NCBI GenBank assembly: GCA_037178855.1
Contig: JASJZC010000001.1
Coordinates: 3,720,001 to 3,784,000, forward strand
DNA from: Oscheius sp. JU75
Lineage: Eukaryota > Nematoda > Chromadorea > Rhabditida > Rhabditidae
DNA: 64,000 nt
Direction of reading: 5' to 3'
Within the stretch, counting starts at the first letter, position 1; each line of letters opens with the position of its first letter. Positions 46,874 through 60,300 of this stretch are shown piece by piece. The position numbers and the translations under genes are program-made. The notes under the pieces are model-generated. The model did not search any database and was not told the DNA's origin. It worked only from the letters and a program-made list of their open reading frames with translations.

Positions 46874-47826
46874 TGTGTATCTGTGATATTGGCATGTGAT
46901 AAACGAACGAGGTTCATTGATCTTCTTGAAGTGCTTCGCAGCGAATTGATTCAATTGCCAATGCACCTGCGCCGAACTTCTTTTTGTTCCAAGAAACGCC
47001 CTGATCTGACCCGAACTCTCTCTTCCAGCCCGCTGTAATCCCAATTGGTGGTCGTTTTTCTCCCCTCTGTGGCATCCCGATACGTGTCTTTACTTGTTCT
47101 CCGTAGAAGTACCGCCCCCTTTTTTCGGTCAGCTGTGTTGGTGCCGTTGGGTCACACAGCCTGTACGATGCTATCGATTGATGCCCAGTATCGCCTCGCT
47201 GACCCCTCTCTGTCTCTCTCGAGGCTCTCTTTCCAGTTCTGACCCCCAGCTGTTGATAAGGATTTATTTGTGTTCTTTCTGACCCAGTTCGTTCGATCGA
47301 TCTCGGGGGCGATTTTGACCACAAAAGATCCCACAGCTGGTTTTGCGGCGGGCTGGACAAAGCGTGGCACATCCCGTTTCGGACATCTTCTCTCCCCATC
47401 ACCTATCTTTTGATTGTTCTAGAGCATTCTCTCTTTTTCTCTGTTAATCAGGTTCTGTCGCTCCCCCTACTGCGGATGGTTCTGACTCAGTACAAGGCCT
47501 TTTTGCGAGTGAGAGAGACGGTTGTTCTCGTCCGAATAATGACCATTACGCGTCTCTCATTCAAAACGCAAGTAAACTCCAGTCAAGTCTAGCTGTAAGA
47601 GCCGAATATCGATTGAACTGGGCCTTTCCCAGACACTGTTCAATTTGCTCGATAAATCGATGTCTTTCTGAAATGAAAGCCGCATCCTTTTCGTAAGAGA
47701 ACGTTGCGTCTTATTCATTTCTCCGGTCTTAGCCGCCTAAGCTCCTTTCCTTACGTCTGTCAGAAAATAAGATGCCTAACCTTACCTCTTCGATTTCCTC
47801 CCGACAAGGTCGTTGAATCTTTCAGG
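46874..47826. other. Intergenic
   Basis: About 950 bases. A long minus-strand frame (46914-47402) is open but Arg/Gly-biased, without splice signals or family resemblance, and is rejected as a gene. The end carries a TTTCAG acceptor two bases before the next ATG. Confidence 0.5.
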
Positions 47827-48280
47827 ATGCGTACACTTCCCATTCTCGTATTTCTTCTGGCTGCTTGTCTGCTTCCCGTCCTTGCAGAAAGCCCCGGAGA
47901 AGCTGTCGATGACTTCCTCGACAACATTAAGAACATTGAACTCTTCAGACTCAGGTAACAGAGCAGCCCTTTCCCACAACATTCCTTTCCAGAACTTCCC
48001 CTGCCGCCTGTCCCGTTCCCATTGTTGGCCAGAAGTGTCCGGAAGGAAATCCGCTCTTCTTCTTCAAGTGTTGTGATAAGTTTCCAGACGTTTTCTTTTT
48101 TAATCTATTTATTTTACGTGATCTCAATGCCTCCTGCTGCTTCAGACTGCAGGATTGGGTAATGGTTCTCATGGTCCTCCTTGCTGTCTGCGTAAGTTCC
48201 CCAGTCTCACATGATACATGTATACTCAGATCGTTCTCTCCATCGTGGTCAACCTCATCCGCTGTCTCTGCTGTGTCTAA
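47827..48280 (+). CDS. Small type I membrane protein with Cys motif, uncharacterised
   Basis: Signal peptide MRTLPILVFLLAACLLPVLA, an acidic helix (ESPGEAVDDFLDNIKNIELF), then a Cys-rich knot (CPVPIVGQKCPEGNPLFFFK then CCDKLQDW). A transmembrane helix (VMVLMVLLAVCIVLSIVVNL) and a short tail ending IRCLCCV follow, with adjacent Cys that could be palmitoylated. Four exons, all introns GT-AG. One intron could be retained, since the frame stays open across it. About 90 residues. No family name is recognised. Confidence 0.7.
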
Positions 48281-48557
48281 ACACCATCCGACCTCTATCT
48301 TACTAAATCTTGGTGCTATCCATCACAGGTGAACAAGCATTCTCTCCTCCCCATCTCTCTCGTATCCCTCCCGTGCTCACATTTCTCCTTGCCTTATTCT
48401 CAAAAATAAATCTTCCATTCCAGCTTTGACGAGAAAGTGACTATGAGACATGCCGCTTGATTTCCAAAATAGAAGATGAGACAAGATTCGAATAGATATT
48501 TTATATACACGCGGAGAATCTATAATTATCACATGGTGAGAGATCAGAAAGGGCCCG

Positions 48558-50333
48558 TTAGTGTGCGTAGGTCGAAATGGCTCGATTAGCAGCTTCCACG
48601 ATGAACTTATCGAGCCACGTGATTGAAGATGGAGAGAATGAGTCTCCTTCGAGAAAGCCGAGATGTCCCCCGTGTTTAGTCCTCACGAAGGCCATGTCAT
48701 CTCGTTCTTCACACATTTTCTGAACTTCTTCAGTTCAAAGCTCAATAAAAGGTAGACGTCACCTGGACAGGCTCAAAAAGTTCTGCTGGAATGACCGGAT
48801 CGTCGTCTGTATTGAGGAATATCATGGGTAAATCGAGTTTTTCGAGATGAGGAAGACAACTGCACCAATTGTAGAAGTCATCTAAACTGGGACGGTCAAC
48901 TACTCGACGATTGTAATTCTCGTCTAAGGCAGCGATCGACGACGACGCCCATAGTTTCTAAGACTTTTTAGTTGAAAACTGTAACAAACCGACCCCTTCA
49001 TCTAAACGTCCACTTTTGACGTGAGGAGCCACAACAGTCGCGTAGTTTCGTCTCAGCAGTCGTTTGACATTTTCCGCGATCATCTGGTTATAGAAACGAC
49101 GTCCTTGCATCCAGTCGTGGTACATTGGCATGGAGACGGTAGCGGAGTAGCCTTGACAGATGCTCATGCCCATTAGGAGACGTGGGCGTCGTTCTTTCGG
49201 GGTCCGAAGGAGGTACAAAGTCGTTTGATTTGCCCCCATCGAGAAACCAATCGTGATAAAGAACATTTTTGGGTAATTTTCGCCGAGATAGTCCATCATG
49301 GCTTCCAATTCGTCGATCATTCCTTAAAATTGGGCCTTTGTTTAGACTTGAGATGAAAACTAACCGTAATTGAAGATTCGGTTTCCTGTGACCTGCTCGC
49401 TGGCCAATACTCCAATATGGTTCAGAGCTGCACAGCGAAAGCTGAAAGAATAAAATTGTGAAATGCTCAAAGCACATACCCGTGGTCCAAAGCATGATGT
49501 ACACATGTTTTTATGTAGTTACTTTCCGAAGAATTTGTGATTCCGGGTGTTAGTACTAGGGTTATATCATGGCCAGACTGAAAATACGGAATATTTTTTG
49601 TTCAAAATAATCGAGCATTTTTCAAACCGTTACAGCGGCGATTGAAACACTTTCAAATTTTCGCAAAAATTTCATCGGTTTTCTCCGAACCTTCATACCT
49701 TTTCTTGTCAGTTTTGCGCTCTAAGTGTAGAAAAGTGTAATCTACATCATTTACGTACAAGCAACCTTCGAAATCTGGCAAGCAAAGCAGTGAAAGTTGT
49801 GTAAAACAAAGTGGAAAGGGAAGTTTGAAAAATGCTCAATTATTTTTGAACAGACTATTAAAATGTTTAGCAAAACCTGATGCTGATCTATTGGCTCGAA
49901 GAGGTCAAAGCTGGAAGTAGAGCCGTCTGCAAGAGGTAGAAGAATTCTCTGAGCCGAACGACGTGTGAGTGAAGGGTGTTTGAGAGCGCCGTAGATGGCT
50001 GTCTGGAAATGCCCGGAACGGCCCCATAGTTTTGGAGTGACGAATCTAATTATGAATTTAGCAATAGTGAAGTTAACAAACGGCTTTTGAAGTATCGTCA
50101 TCTGATTTATCATCTTCGACATTTTATTCTTTTCCGATTTTCTAGACACGGTAACTTTTGGAACAGCGGGCCTTGAAAATATTTTGAGCCATCGCAATAC
50201 GGAGAAAATCTAAAACTTTGAGGTAGCAGAGGTAAGTTAAACATACTGTTAGGAAAAATAGAATAATCCACGCCTCAGGCAGCCATTTGAAGACTTCGTT
50301 CTTCGCAGGTCCGATCACAGAATCCCACCACAT
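48558..50333 (-). CDS. ABHD2: ABHD2-type alpha/beta hydrolase (monoacylglycerol lipase family)
   Basis: The start at 50333 gives MWWDSVIGPAKNEVFKWLPE and an N-terminal anchor (AWIILFFLTVCLTYLCYLKV). Then PKLWGRSGHFQTAIYGALKH, DGSTSSFDLFEP, SGHDITLVLTPGITNSSESN, YIKTCVHHALDHG and RCAALNHIGVL. The nucleophile is in IGFSMGANQT. SICQGYSATVSMPMYHDWMQ and RRFYNQMIAENVKRLLRR match ABHD2 closely (SVCQGYSA, RRFYN). The acid is in IFLNTDDDPV and the His in TKHGGHLGFLEGD. Stop at 48558. The family hydrolyses 2-arachidonoylglycerol at membranes. The sequence fits ABHD2 better than ABHD1/3. Exons are small. Confidence 0.88.
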
Positions 50334-51323
50334 CACTTCGTCAGAAAATACAATTTATATAGGTATGAAATGGGCAAAGGATACTCTGAAGATACGCGGA
50401 GACAATTTTCACGGGTGTTCGATTGAATAAAGTACTACATCTTAGTTGCAATGTAAATTTTTTTTTATATCCAATACTTCAGCGAAGTTTCAAAGTTGCT
50501 TTTTCTAATTATGGCTCGTGCTAAACTTTCACCTTCGTACTTTCAGCTACACGAAATTGTGTACGCATTTTTATACTGATTCCTTTTGTAATTTTGTACG
50601 TATATTCGCGTAAATGAAAATACGTAAAGCAAAGGGTTGACACAAGCTATATGTTGCATTTGCTAAAACAGTAAAAAGGACTACTGAGAAACTGCGTCCA
50701 TTTACCACCAGAGTACCGAGCAAAGAAAAGAGCCTAAGACGCAGGTCAAACGACCCGTAAAAAAACGACAATGAGTGATTCTGTCGCTACGAGCAGCTCG
50801 AATAGGAGTCTGTTATTCCCAGCAATAAGATTGATCAAGAAGCTTTCAGTCTCAAAGGAAACAAAACGGGTTTCGCCGGCGGACAATCCTCCCGAGATTT
50901 TCTCGGAAGCAATTTCAGTATCTGGAAAGAAGAAACTTCACACCAAAAAACAAGCTTAAAGAAAAATTTTATGAGCATATACTTGAAGGAAATAAAGCAA
51001 TTAACTGAATCCAGAGCTAGCCAGGCTTATGTATATGCTGCTCTAGACACTAGTCATAAGGGAAAGAGAAAAGCGCATTTGCTTTCGAAAAGGCGGAATG
51101 GGTAATAGAGAAATAATTCGCATTCGTGCGGGTGAATTCTGGGAAAAGGTTGGGACAAATGACATGCGGAAAAGGAAGGTCTGATCCAGATACAACACAT
51201 TTTTGGCAGACATGTTAGGTAACAAAACAGGGGATTAGAGGGGAGGTTAGAAAGAAAAAATGCCGAAAGTGCATTATAGCTGGACACCGGGTTTTAGAGA
51301 AATTAGGAGACAGAAGAGAGAAT
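50334..51323. other. Intergenic with one doubtful small frame
   Basis: About 990 bases, AT-rich. A plus-strand frame at 50771-50959 reads MSDSVATSSSNRSLLFPAIR and ends GKKKLHTKKQA. It is Ser/Lys-rich, 62 residues, without recognised features or clear splice context, so I do not call it a gene. Confidence 0.4.
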
Positions 51324-54300
51324 TTAGGTGCTCGTCTCCTGTCTGACTTCGATACGTTCGACCTGAAATTGCTAGCATATTTTGTTGTAAAAAACCGAAC
51401 CGAGAACTCGGGATTAAGTTTGGTTGCTTCCAAGATAGCGGCGCTCAGTTCCTAGAAAAGTATTAAATTTGAAAAAACCACAATTTACGGCATCATGATC
51501 TATTGGGACTTCAGAGTGGATGGTAACACGATGTTCCACGTGAGTTTCGACCAGTCCGTCGCGCTCTGTCTTATAGGTGATCGTCTCAATGGTGCGATTT
51601 CCAGATGTAACAGTCTTGGAAGATACGAACTCTCCGAGGCTCTGCAAAATACTAATGTCTTTGCGTTAATGTTGCTACGAAGCAAGTAAAGCAACAGCCG
51701 ACCTCAGGTCCTCCTTGAGAGGGAGAGTTAGCCTCATAGATGACAGATCTGGTCTGTGTGTCGACAATTGGACCAGAATGGGTAGAAAGTCCAAGAGGAG
51801 TCAGCTGCTCGTAAGTACGTTCCACGATAGACGACTGAAAATAGTAAAATAGTTTATCGTAGCAAAAAAATCATCCAAGAGGTTATCAGTTACTTTACTC
51901 ACAGGGTCAGTTTCATCAGGCACGGTGTAGTTTTGGAATGACTGCTTCTGAACAGTGTGCTTCACCTGGGATGTTTTCACAGTTCTTCTGTAATTCTCAA
52001 CTGTCCGGTAAATCATACCGGGAACTAACTTAATTCTGTTGCCTTGATCATCGTACTCGACCGTCACGTTGTCAGGCAAAACAGTAGTCTCCTGCCAGGT
52101 GGCTACAGTAGTATGCGGCTGGCCGCTCTCCTGAATAGACCATAAACTATACAACACTTGGATACCCAAGCAACACAGTCAGAAGCTAGAAAAATCATTA
52201 GTGTTAGAACGACACATTAGCACAGCAACATCAAAATCATGCACAAGCTCGGGATGCTTCTTTTTTGCGCTTCAAGCCTCCCGAAAGTTTTACCTCGTTA
52301 TACGACAGAAGCCTTACAGTTCAACTGCTTCTTTATGACTAAGACGACACATGTATAAAGTAATTCTGATAGAAGAGAAGTCTTAGTCAAAAAGAGGTAT
52401 ACGAGCGAGCATAGAGGTCAGCGGATACCTCGAAAGAGACCGGCAGCGGTGCCAATGCGCGCACAGTAATGGTGCGCTCGGCGTGTTCCAGCCGCGGACT
52501 GCGCTGATTCAGTCGCTCAGCTTCAGCTATCGTTGTCGACAATGACTAAATCAAAAAATCGGTCTGATTACTTCAATATTATTAAAATAAAAAAAAACTT
52601 ATATTTCCTAGTCGTCTAACAGAAACATACGCTTTTCAACTGAATGTGAATTGAGCTTTTAATACATACTCATAGGTTTTTCGTTTAATAAGTGCGTTTA
52701 ACAAACCGAAAACCGGGAAAGTGAAATCACGTGTCAAACATCTTTTTAAAAGTGATAGAAAACCAAACCGGCTGCTCAGGGTTGAAACCGGAAGTGCGTC
52801 CAAGTCCAGACAGGCGGTAGCTTTGCTCCTTTGTCTCATGGCGGACCAATTTGTGCTCCAGTTTGCTCTCACCCTGATCAGTAGCCGACGATGTCTGTTC
52901 AATGTATCGTAAGTGTTAAAGTGCTGTGTGATATCAATATAAGGAAACAAGGGTGGCAGGCAGAAAGTGAAAACCATGCAGATTAGTAAGCGCTAAACCA
53001 ACCTCGACCACCTTGAAACAAGCTTCATCATCGCTACTAGACGAATCGCTCGAGTTCGGCTCGTGTCCTCCCTTGGTCTTCTTGGACTTGTGCTTCCCCT
53101 GAAAAAAAAAATGTAGGTTTATGTATCACTTGAATGAGAAACACGATGTTCAGCCTGTGAGACTTCTAATATGTTTTAAGAAACCACAATTTATTCTTCC
53201 GTTTTGAAATATTTTCAAGCTCGTGGGTTGGTAAACATACGGAGCACTTGACAAAAGAGCGTCTCCGCTTTTTCTCGACAAAATACGGAGCAAGTGGAAC
53301 TTGAAAGAATATCAAGTCTCATAGGCTGATCCCTGTTCAAAATGGGTCCACAAAGGTGCAAAGCTGATGACAGCCATAAACAGTCTAGTAAAGCAAGAGC
53401 GCCCCACTACCGATACCATTCTTTCGCTACAGAGGTTAGAAACTGGCAGTGCTAAAGACTCACTGCAACTAAGAAAGCCTGCCAATAACTGCTATTGATA
53501 GGAACACAAGGTTAAAAAGCAATGCGACGACAACAATAAAGTAAACGACGACAACACAACGAGGCAAACAGAAGCTATAGCAGCGATGCACAACACGTCT
53601 ATCCAACTCGATAAGACGAGCACCCAGTTCAATGCAGTGAAACTACAAAGGTGTAAGAACCCAGAATGAACAGGATGTGATACCAAACAAGTAGAACACA
53701 CCTTGAACCCGAGGCGGCTCAGGAAAGATCGGCCAGCTGGTGCCATTTTAGAAGAAGCGGTTGCAGTTGATGAGAAGATGAGACCAGCTTCGTCTTGCGA
53801 AACAGCGCCCAATCCCGCCCCAGTCAAACAGAACACAGGCTCAAGCTGAACTTCGACGCGACGCTCAACTCGGACTTCTATCCACTGTTGACCATCGGCT
53901 GTAACACCCTCAGTGTGGAACGCTGCACTTGACGACATTCGACCAGGATCTTCTATAGAAAGCGACTGTTGTTTGCTTTTCTTCGATAAGCCAAAGATAC
54001 TTGAAGTAGATGCCTGGGATTTCTCGGCTGCTGCACCTGGCTTTGGTTGGTGAGAGGGAGCTATGCGAGCAACAAGACGAACTTCAGGCTTCTCCTCATC
54101 TTCCACTGGAGCCGTTTTAAGATGGATGACTGCCTTCCTCTTAGCTACGTGTTCTTTCACCTGACTGCTAGGTTTCACTTTGACCCATGACTGCCCAGAA
54201 TGATATACTTGCGCATGTTCTGGCAGCGGCAGTTGTTGGAGATCGTCATGGCGGTTAGTGTCTTCCAGAGGACCCTCGTAGGATGTAGATGGCAGGTTAT

Positions 54301-57300
54301 AAAGTTCTGGTTTGATCTGATCCTTCTCCGCAGTTTCTTCATCACCTTCATGACGAACGCGAGCGATGTAACGGAACTGTCGGATCTCTACTTCGGGTTC
54401 AGTGGTTGTGGTGTTTGTGACAACATTCTTGGAAACGTAAGGTACACGTGGCTGATGTTCGAGTGGCAAGTTGGCCAAGTCATCGCGACGATCAATAATG
54501 TCCAGAGGACCTTCGTAGCGGTCGGCAGTTGATGGATGTGAGTTGACCGTGCTTGACTCTCGACTAACTGACTTGCTCTTCTTTCCAGATGTTTTCAAGA
54601 AGCCAAAGATACTTGAAGTAGATGCCTGGGACTTCTCCGCTGCTGCAGCCGGTTCTGCCTCGCGAGAGGGAGCTATGCGAGCAACTAGACGAACTTCAGG
54701 CTTCTCCTCTACTTCCACTGGAGCCGTTTTAAGATGGATGACTGCCTTCTTTTTGGTTACGTGTTCTTTCACCGGACTGCTGGGTTTCACTTTGACCCAT
54801 GACTGTCCAGAATGATATACTTGTGCATGTTCCGGCAGCGGCAGTTGTTGAAGATCGTCATGGCGGTTAGTGTCTTCCAGAGGACCCTCGTAGGAAGTAG
54901 ATGGCAGGTTATAGAGTTCTGGTTTGACCTGATCCTTCTCCACAGTTTCTTCATCACCTTCATGACGAACGCGAGCGATGTAACGGAACTGTCTGATCTC
55001 TACTTCGGGTTCTGTGATTGTGGTGTTTGTGACAACAGACTTGGAGACGTAAGGTACACGTGGCTGATGTTCGAGTGGCAAGTTGGCCAAGTCATCGCGA
55101 CGATCAACAATGTCCAGATGACCCTCGTAGGATGTAGAGGGCAGACCATAGAGTTTTGGTTTGATCTGATCCTTCTCCGCAGTTTCTTCATCACCTTCAT
55201 GACGAACGCGAGCGATGTAACGGAACTGTCTGATCTCTACTTCGGGTTCAGTGGTTGTGGTGTTTGTGACAACATTCTTGGAAACGTAAGGTACACGTGG
55301 CTGATGTTCGAGTGGCAAGTTGGCCAAGTCATCGCGACGATCAATAATGTCCAGAGGACCTTCGTAGCGGTCGGCAGTTGATGGATGTGAGTTGACCGTG
55401 CTTGACTCTCGACTAACTGACTTGCTCTTCTTTCCAGATGTTTTCAAGAAGCCAAAGATACTTGAAGTAGATGCCTGGGACTTCTCCGCTGCTGCAGCCG
55501 GTTCTGCCTCGCGAGAGGGAGCTATGCGAGCAACTAGACGAACTTCAGGCTTCTCCTCTACTTCCACTGGAGCCGTTTTAAGATGGATGACTGCCTTCTT
55601 TTTGGTTACGTGTTCTTTCACCGGACTGCTGGGTTTCACTTTGAGCCATGACTGTCCAGAATGATATACTTGTGCATGTTCCGGCAGCGGCAGTTGTTGA
55701 AGATCGTCATGGCGGTTAGTGTCTTCCAGAGGACCCTCGTAGGAAGTAGATGGCAGGTTATAAAGTTCTGGTTTAACCTGATCCTTTTCCACAGTTTCTT
55801 CATCACCTTCATGACGAACGCGAGCGATGTAACGGAACTGTCTGATCTCTACTTCGGGTTCAGTGGTTGTGGTGTTTGTGACAACATTCTTGGAAACGTA
55901 AGGTACACGTGGCTGATGTTCGAGTGGCAAGTTGGCCAAGTCATCGCGACGATCAATAATGTCCAGAGGACCTTCGTAGCGGTCGGCAGTTGATGGATGT
56001 GAGTTGACCGTGCTTGACTCTCGACTAACTGACTTGCTCTTCTTTCCAGTTGTTTTCAAGAAGCCAAAAATACTTGAAGTAGATGCCTGGGACTTCTCGG
56101 TTGCTTCACTTGGCTTTGGTTCGTGAGAAGGAGCTAGGCGAGCAACAAGACGAACTTCAGGCTTCTCCTCTACTTCCACTGGAGCCGTTTTAAGATGGAT
56201 GACAGCCTTCTTCTTGGTTACGTGTTCTTTCACCGGACTGCTGGGTTTCACTTTGTCCCATGACTGTCCAGAATGATATACTTGCGCATGTTCTGGCAGT
56301 GGCAGTTGTTGGAGATCGTCATGGCGGTTAGTGTCTTCCAGAGGACCTTCGTAGGAAGTAGATGGCAGGTTGTAAAGTTCTGGTTTGACCTGATCCTTCT
56401 CCACAGTTTCTTCATCACCTTCATGACGAACGCGGGCGATGTAACGGAACTGTCTGATCTCTACTTCGGGTTCAGTGATTGTGGTGTTTGTGACAACAGT
56501 CTTGGAGACGTAAGGTACACGTGGCTGATGTTCGAGTGGCAAGTTGGCCAAGTCATCGCGACGATCAACAATGTCCAGAGGACCCTCGTAGGATGTAGAG
56601 GGTAGACCATAGAGTTTTGGTTTGATCTGATCCTTCTCCGCTGTTTCTTCATCACCTTCGTGACGAACCCGGGCGATATAACGGAACTGTCTGATCTCTA
56701 CTTCGGGTTCTGTGATTGTGGTGTTTGTGACAACAGTCTTGGAGACGTAAGGTACACGTGGCTGATGTTCGAGTGGCAAGTTGGCCAAGTCATCGCAACG
56801 ATCAATAATGTCCAGAGGACCTTCGTAGCGGTCGGATGTTGACGGATGTGAGTTGACCGTGCTCGACTCTCGACTAACTGACTTGCTCTCCTTTCCAGAT
56901 GTTTTCAAGAAGCCAAAGATACTTGAAGTAGATGCCTGGGACTTCTCCGCTGCTGCAGCCGGTTCTGCCTCGCGAGAGGGAGCTATGCGAGCAACAATAC
57001 GAACTTCAGGCTTCTCCTCTACTTCCACTGGAGCCGTTTTAAGATGGATGACTGCCTTCTTTTTGGTTACGTGTTCTTTCATCGGACTGCTGGGTTTCAC
57101 TTTGACCCATGACTGTCCAGAATGATATACTTGTGCATGTTCCGGCAGCGGCAGTTGTTGGAGATCGTCATGGCGGTTAGTGTCTTCCAGAGGACCCTCG
57201 TAGGAAGTAGATGGCAGGTTATAAAGTTCTGGTTTGACCTGATCCTTCTCCACAGTTTCTTCATCACCTTCATGACGAACGCGGGCGATGTAACGGAACT

Positions 57301-60300
57301 GTCTGATCTCTCCTTCGGGTTCAGTGGTTGTAGTGTTTGTGACTACAGTCTTGGAGACGTAAGGTACACGTGGCTGAGGTTCGAGTGGCAAGCTGGCCAA
57401 GTCATCGCGACGATCAACAGTATCCAGAGGACCTTCGTAGCGGTCGGAAGTTGATGGATGTGTGTTGAGCATGCTTGACTCTCGACTAACCGACTTGCTC
57501 TTCTTTCCAGATGTTTTCAAGACGCCAAAAATACTTGAAGTAGATGTCTGGGACTTCTCAGATACTTCACTTGGTTTCTGTTCGTGAGACGGTGCTATGC
57601 GAGCAACAAGACGAACTTCAGGCTTCTCCTCTACTTCTACTGGAGCCGTTTTAAGATGGATGACTGCCTTCTTCTTGGTTACGTGTTCTTTCACCAGACT
57701 GCTGTGTTTCACTTTGTCCCATGACTGTCCAGAATGATATACTTGCGCATGTTCTGGCAGTGGCAGTTGTTGGAGATCGTCATGGCGGTTAGTGTCTTCC
57801 AGAGGACCCTCGTAGGAAGTAGATGGCAGGTTATAGAGTTCTGGTTTGACCTGATCCTTCTCCACGGTTTCTTCATCACCTTCATGACGAACGCGAGCGA
57901 TGTAACGGAACTGTCTGATCTCTCCTTCGGGTTCAGTGGTTGTGGTGTTTGTGACTACAGTCTTGGAGACGTAAGGTACACGTGGCTGATGTTCGAGTGG
58001 CAAGTTGGCCAAGTCATGGCGACGATCAACAGTATCCAGAGGACCTTCGTAGCGGTCGGATGTTGACGGATGTGAGTTGACCGTGCTCGACTCTCGACTA
58101 ACTGACTTGCTCTCCTTTCCAGATGTTTTCAAGAAGCCAAAGATACTTGAAGTAGATGCCTGGGACTTCTCCGCTGCTGCAGCCGGTTCTGCCTCGCGAG
58201 AGGGAGCTATGCGAGCAACAAGACGAACTTCAGGCTTCTCCTCTACTTCCACTGGAGCCGTTTTAAGATGGATGACTGCCTTCTTCTTGGTTACGTGTTT
58301 TTTCACCGGACTGCTGTGTTTCACTTTGTCCCATGACTGTCCAGAATGATATACTTGCGCATGTTCTGGCAGTGGCAGTTGTTGGAGATCGTCATGGCGG
58401 TTAGTGTCTTCCAGAGGACCCTCGTAGGAAGTAGATGGCAAGTTATAGAGTTCTGGTTTGACCTGATCCTTCTCCACAGTTTCTTCATCACCTTCATGAC
58501 GAACGCGGGCGATGTAACGGAACTGTCTGATCTCTCTTTCGGGTTCAATGGTTGTGGTGTTTGTGACTACAGTCTTGGAGACGTAAGGTACACGTGGCTG
58601 ATGTTCGAGTGGCAAGTTGGCCAAGTCATCGCGACGATCAACAGTGTCCAGAGGACCTTCGTAGTGGTCGGAAGTTGATGGATGTGTGTTGAGCATGCTT
58701 GACTCTCGACTAACCGACTTGCTCTTCTTTCCAGATGTTTTCAAGAAGCCAAAGATACTTGAAGTAGATGTCTGGGACTTCTCAGATACTTCACTTGGTT
58801 TCTGTTCGTGAGACGGTGCTATGCGTGCAACAAGACGAACTTCAGGCTTCTCCTCTACTTCCACTGGAGCCGTTTTAAGATGGATGACTGCCTTATTCTT
58901 GGTTACGTGTTCTTTCACCGGACTGCTGGGTTTCACTTTGTCCCATGACTGTCCAGAATGATATACTTGTGCATGTTCCGGCAGCGGCAGTTGTTGGAGA
59001 TCGTCATGGCGGTTAGTGTCTTCCAGAGGACCCTCGTAGGGAGTAGATGGCAGGTTATAAAGTTCTGGTTTAATCTGATCCTTTTCCACAGTTTCTTCAT
59101 CACCTTCGTGACGAACGCGGGCGATGTAACGGAACTGTCTGATCTCTACTTCGGGTTCAGTGGTTGTAGTGTTAGTGACAACGGACTTGGAGATGTAAGA
59201 TACACGTGGCTGATGTTCGAGTGGCAAGTTGGCCAAGTCATCGCGACGATCAACAGTGTCCAGAGGACCTTCGTAGCGGTCGGAAGTTGATGGATGTGTG
59301 TTGAGCATGCTTGACTCTCGACTAACCGACTTGCTCTTCTTTCCAGATGTTTTCAAGAAGCCAAAAATACTTGAAGTAGATGTCTGGGACTTCTCAGATA
59401 CTTCACTTGGTTTCTGTTCGTGAGACGGTGCTATGCGAGCAACAAGACGAACTTCAGGCTTCTCCTCTACTTCCACTGGAGCCGTTTTAAGATGGATGAC
59501 TGCCTTATTCTTGGTTACGTGTTCTTTCACCGGACTGCTGGGTTTCACTTTGTCCCATGACTGTTCAGAATGATATATTTGAGCATGTTCTGAGAGAGGT
59601 AGTTGCTGTAGATCATCATGACGGTTAGTGTCTACCAGAGGACCTTCGTAGGAAGTGGATGGCAGGTTATAAAGTTCTAGTTTGACCTGATCCTTTTCCA
59701 CAGTTTCTTCATCACCTTCATGACGAACGCGGGCGATGTAACGGAACTGTCTGATCTCTACTTCGGGTTCTGTGATTGCGGTGTTTGCGACAACAGTTTT
59801 GGAGATGTAAGGTATACGTGGCTGGTGTTCCAGTGGCAAATTGGCCAAGTCATCGCGACGATCAACAGTGTCCAGAGGACCCTCGTAGGATGTAGAGGGC
59901 AGACCATAGAGTTCTGGTTTGACCTGATCCTTCTCCACAGTTTCTTCATCACCTTCGCGACGAACCCGGGCGATATAACGGAACTGTCTGATCTCTACTT
60001 CTGGTTCAGTGGGAGTGGTGTTTGTGACAGTCTTGGTGATGTAAGGTACACGTGGCTGATGTTGGAGTGGCAAGTTGGCCAAGTCATCGCTACGATCAAC
60101 AGCATCCAGAGGACCTTCGTAGCGATCGGAGGTTGACGGATGTGAGTTAACCGTGCTTGACTCTCGATTAACTGACTTGCTCTTCTTTCTAGATGTTTTC
60201 AAGAAGCCAAAGATACTTGAAGTAGGTACCGGGTACTTCTCGGTTGCTTCACTTGGTTTTGGTTCGTGAGACGGAGCTGTGCGAGCAACAAGACGAAATT

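Noticed and set aside
46914..47402. 162-codon minus-strand frame after FIG4
   Set aside because: Composition is Arg/Gly/Gln-biased, it has no splice signals or family resemblance, and it lies in a spacer between well-supported genes.
50771..50959. 62-codon Ser/Lys-rich plus-strand frame
   Set aside because: No domain, no clear acceptor at its start and no neighbour logic; kept only as a remark in the spacer entry.
53492..53701. Apparent C-terminal extension of the giant frame (VCSTCLVSHPVHSGF onward)
   Set aside because: The exon ends at a GTGTGT donor at 53701 and the 4.1 exons follow in phase; the extension is intron sequence.
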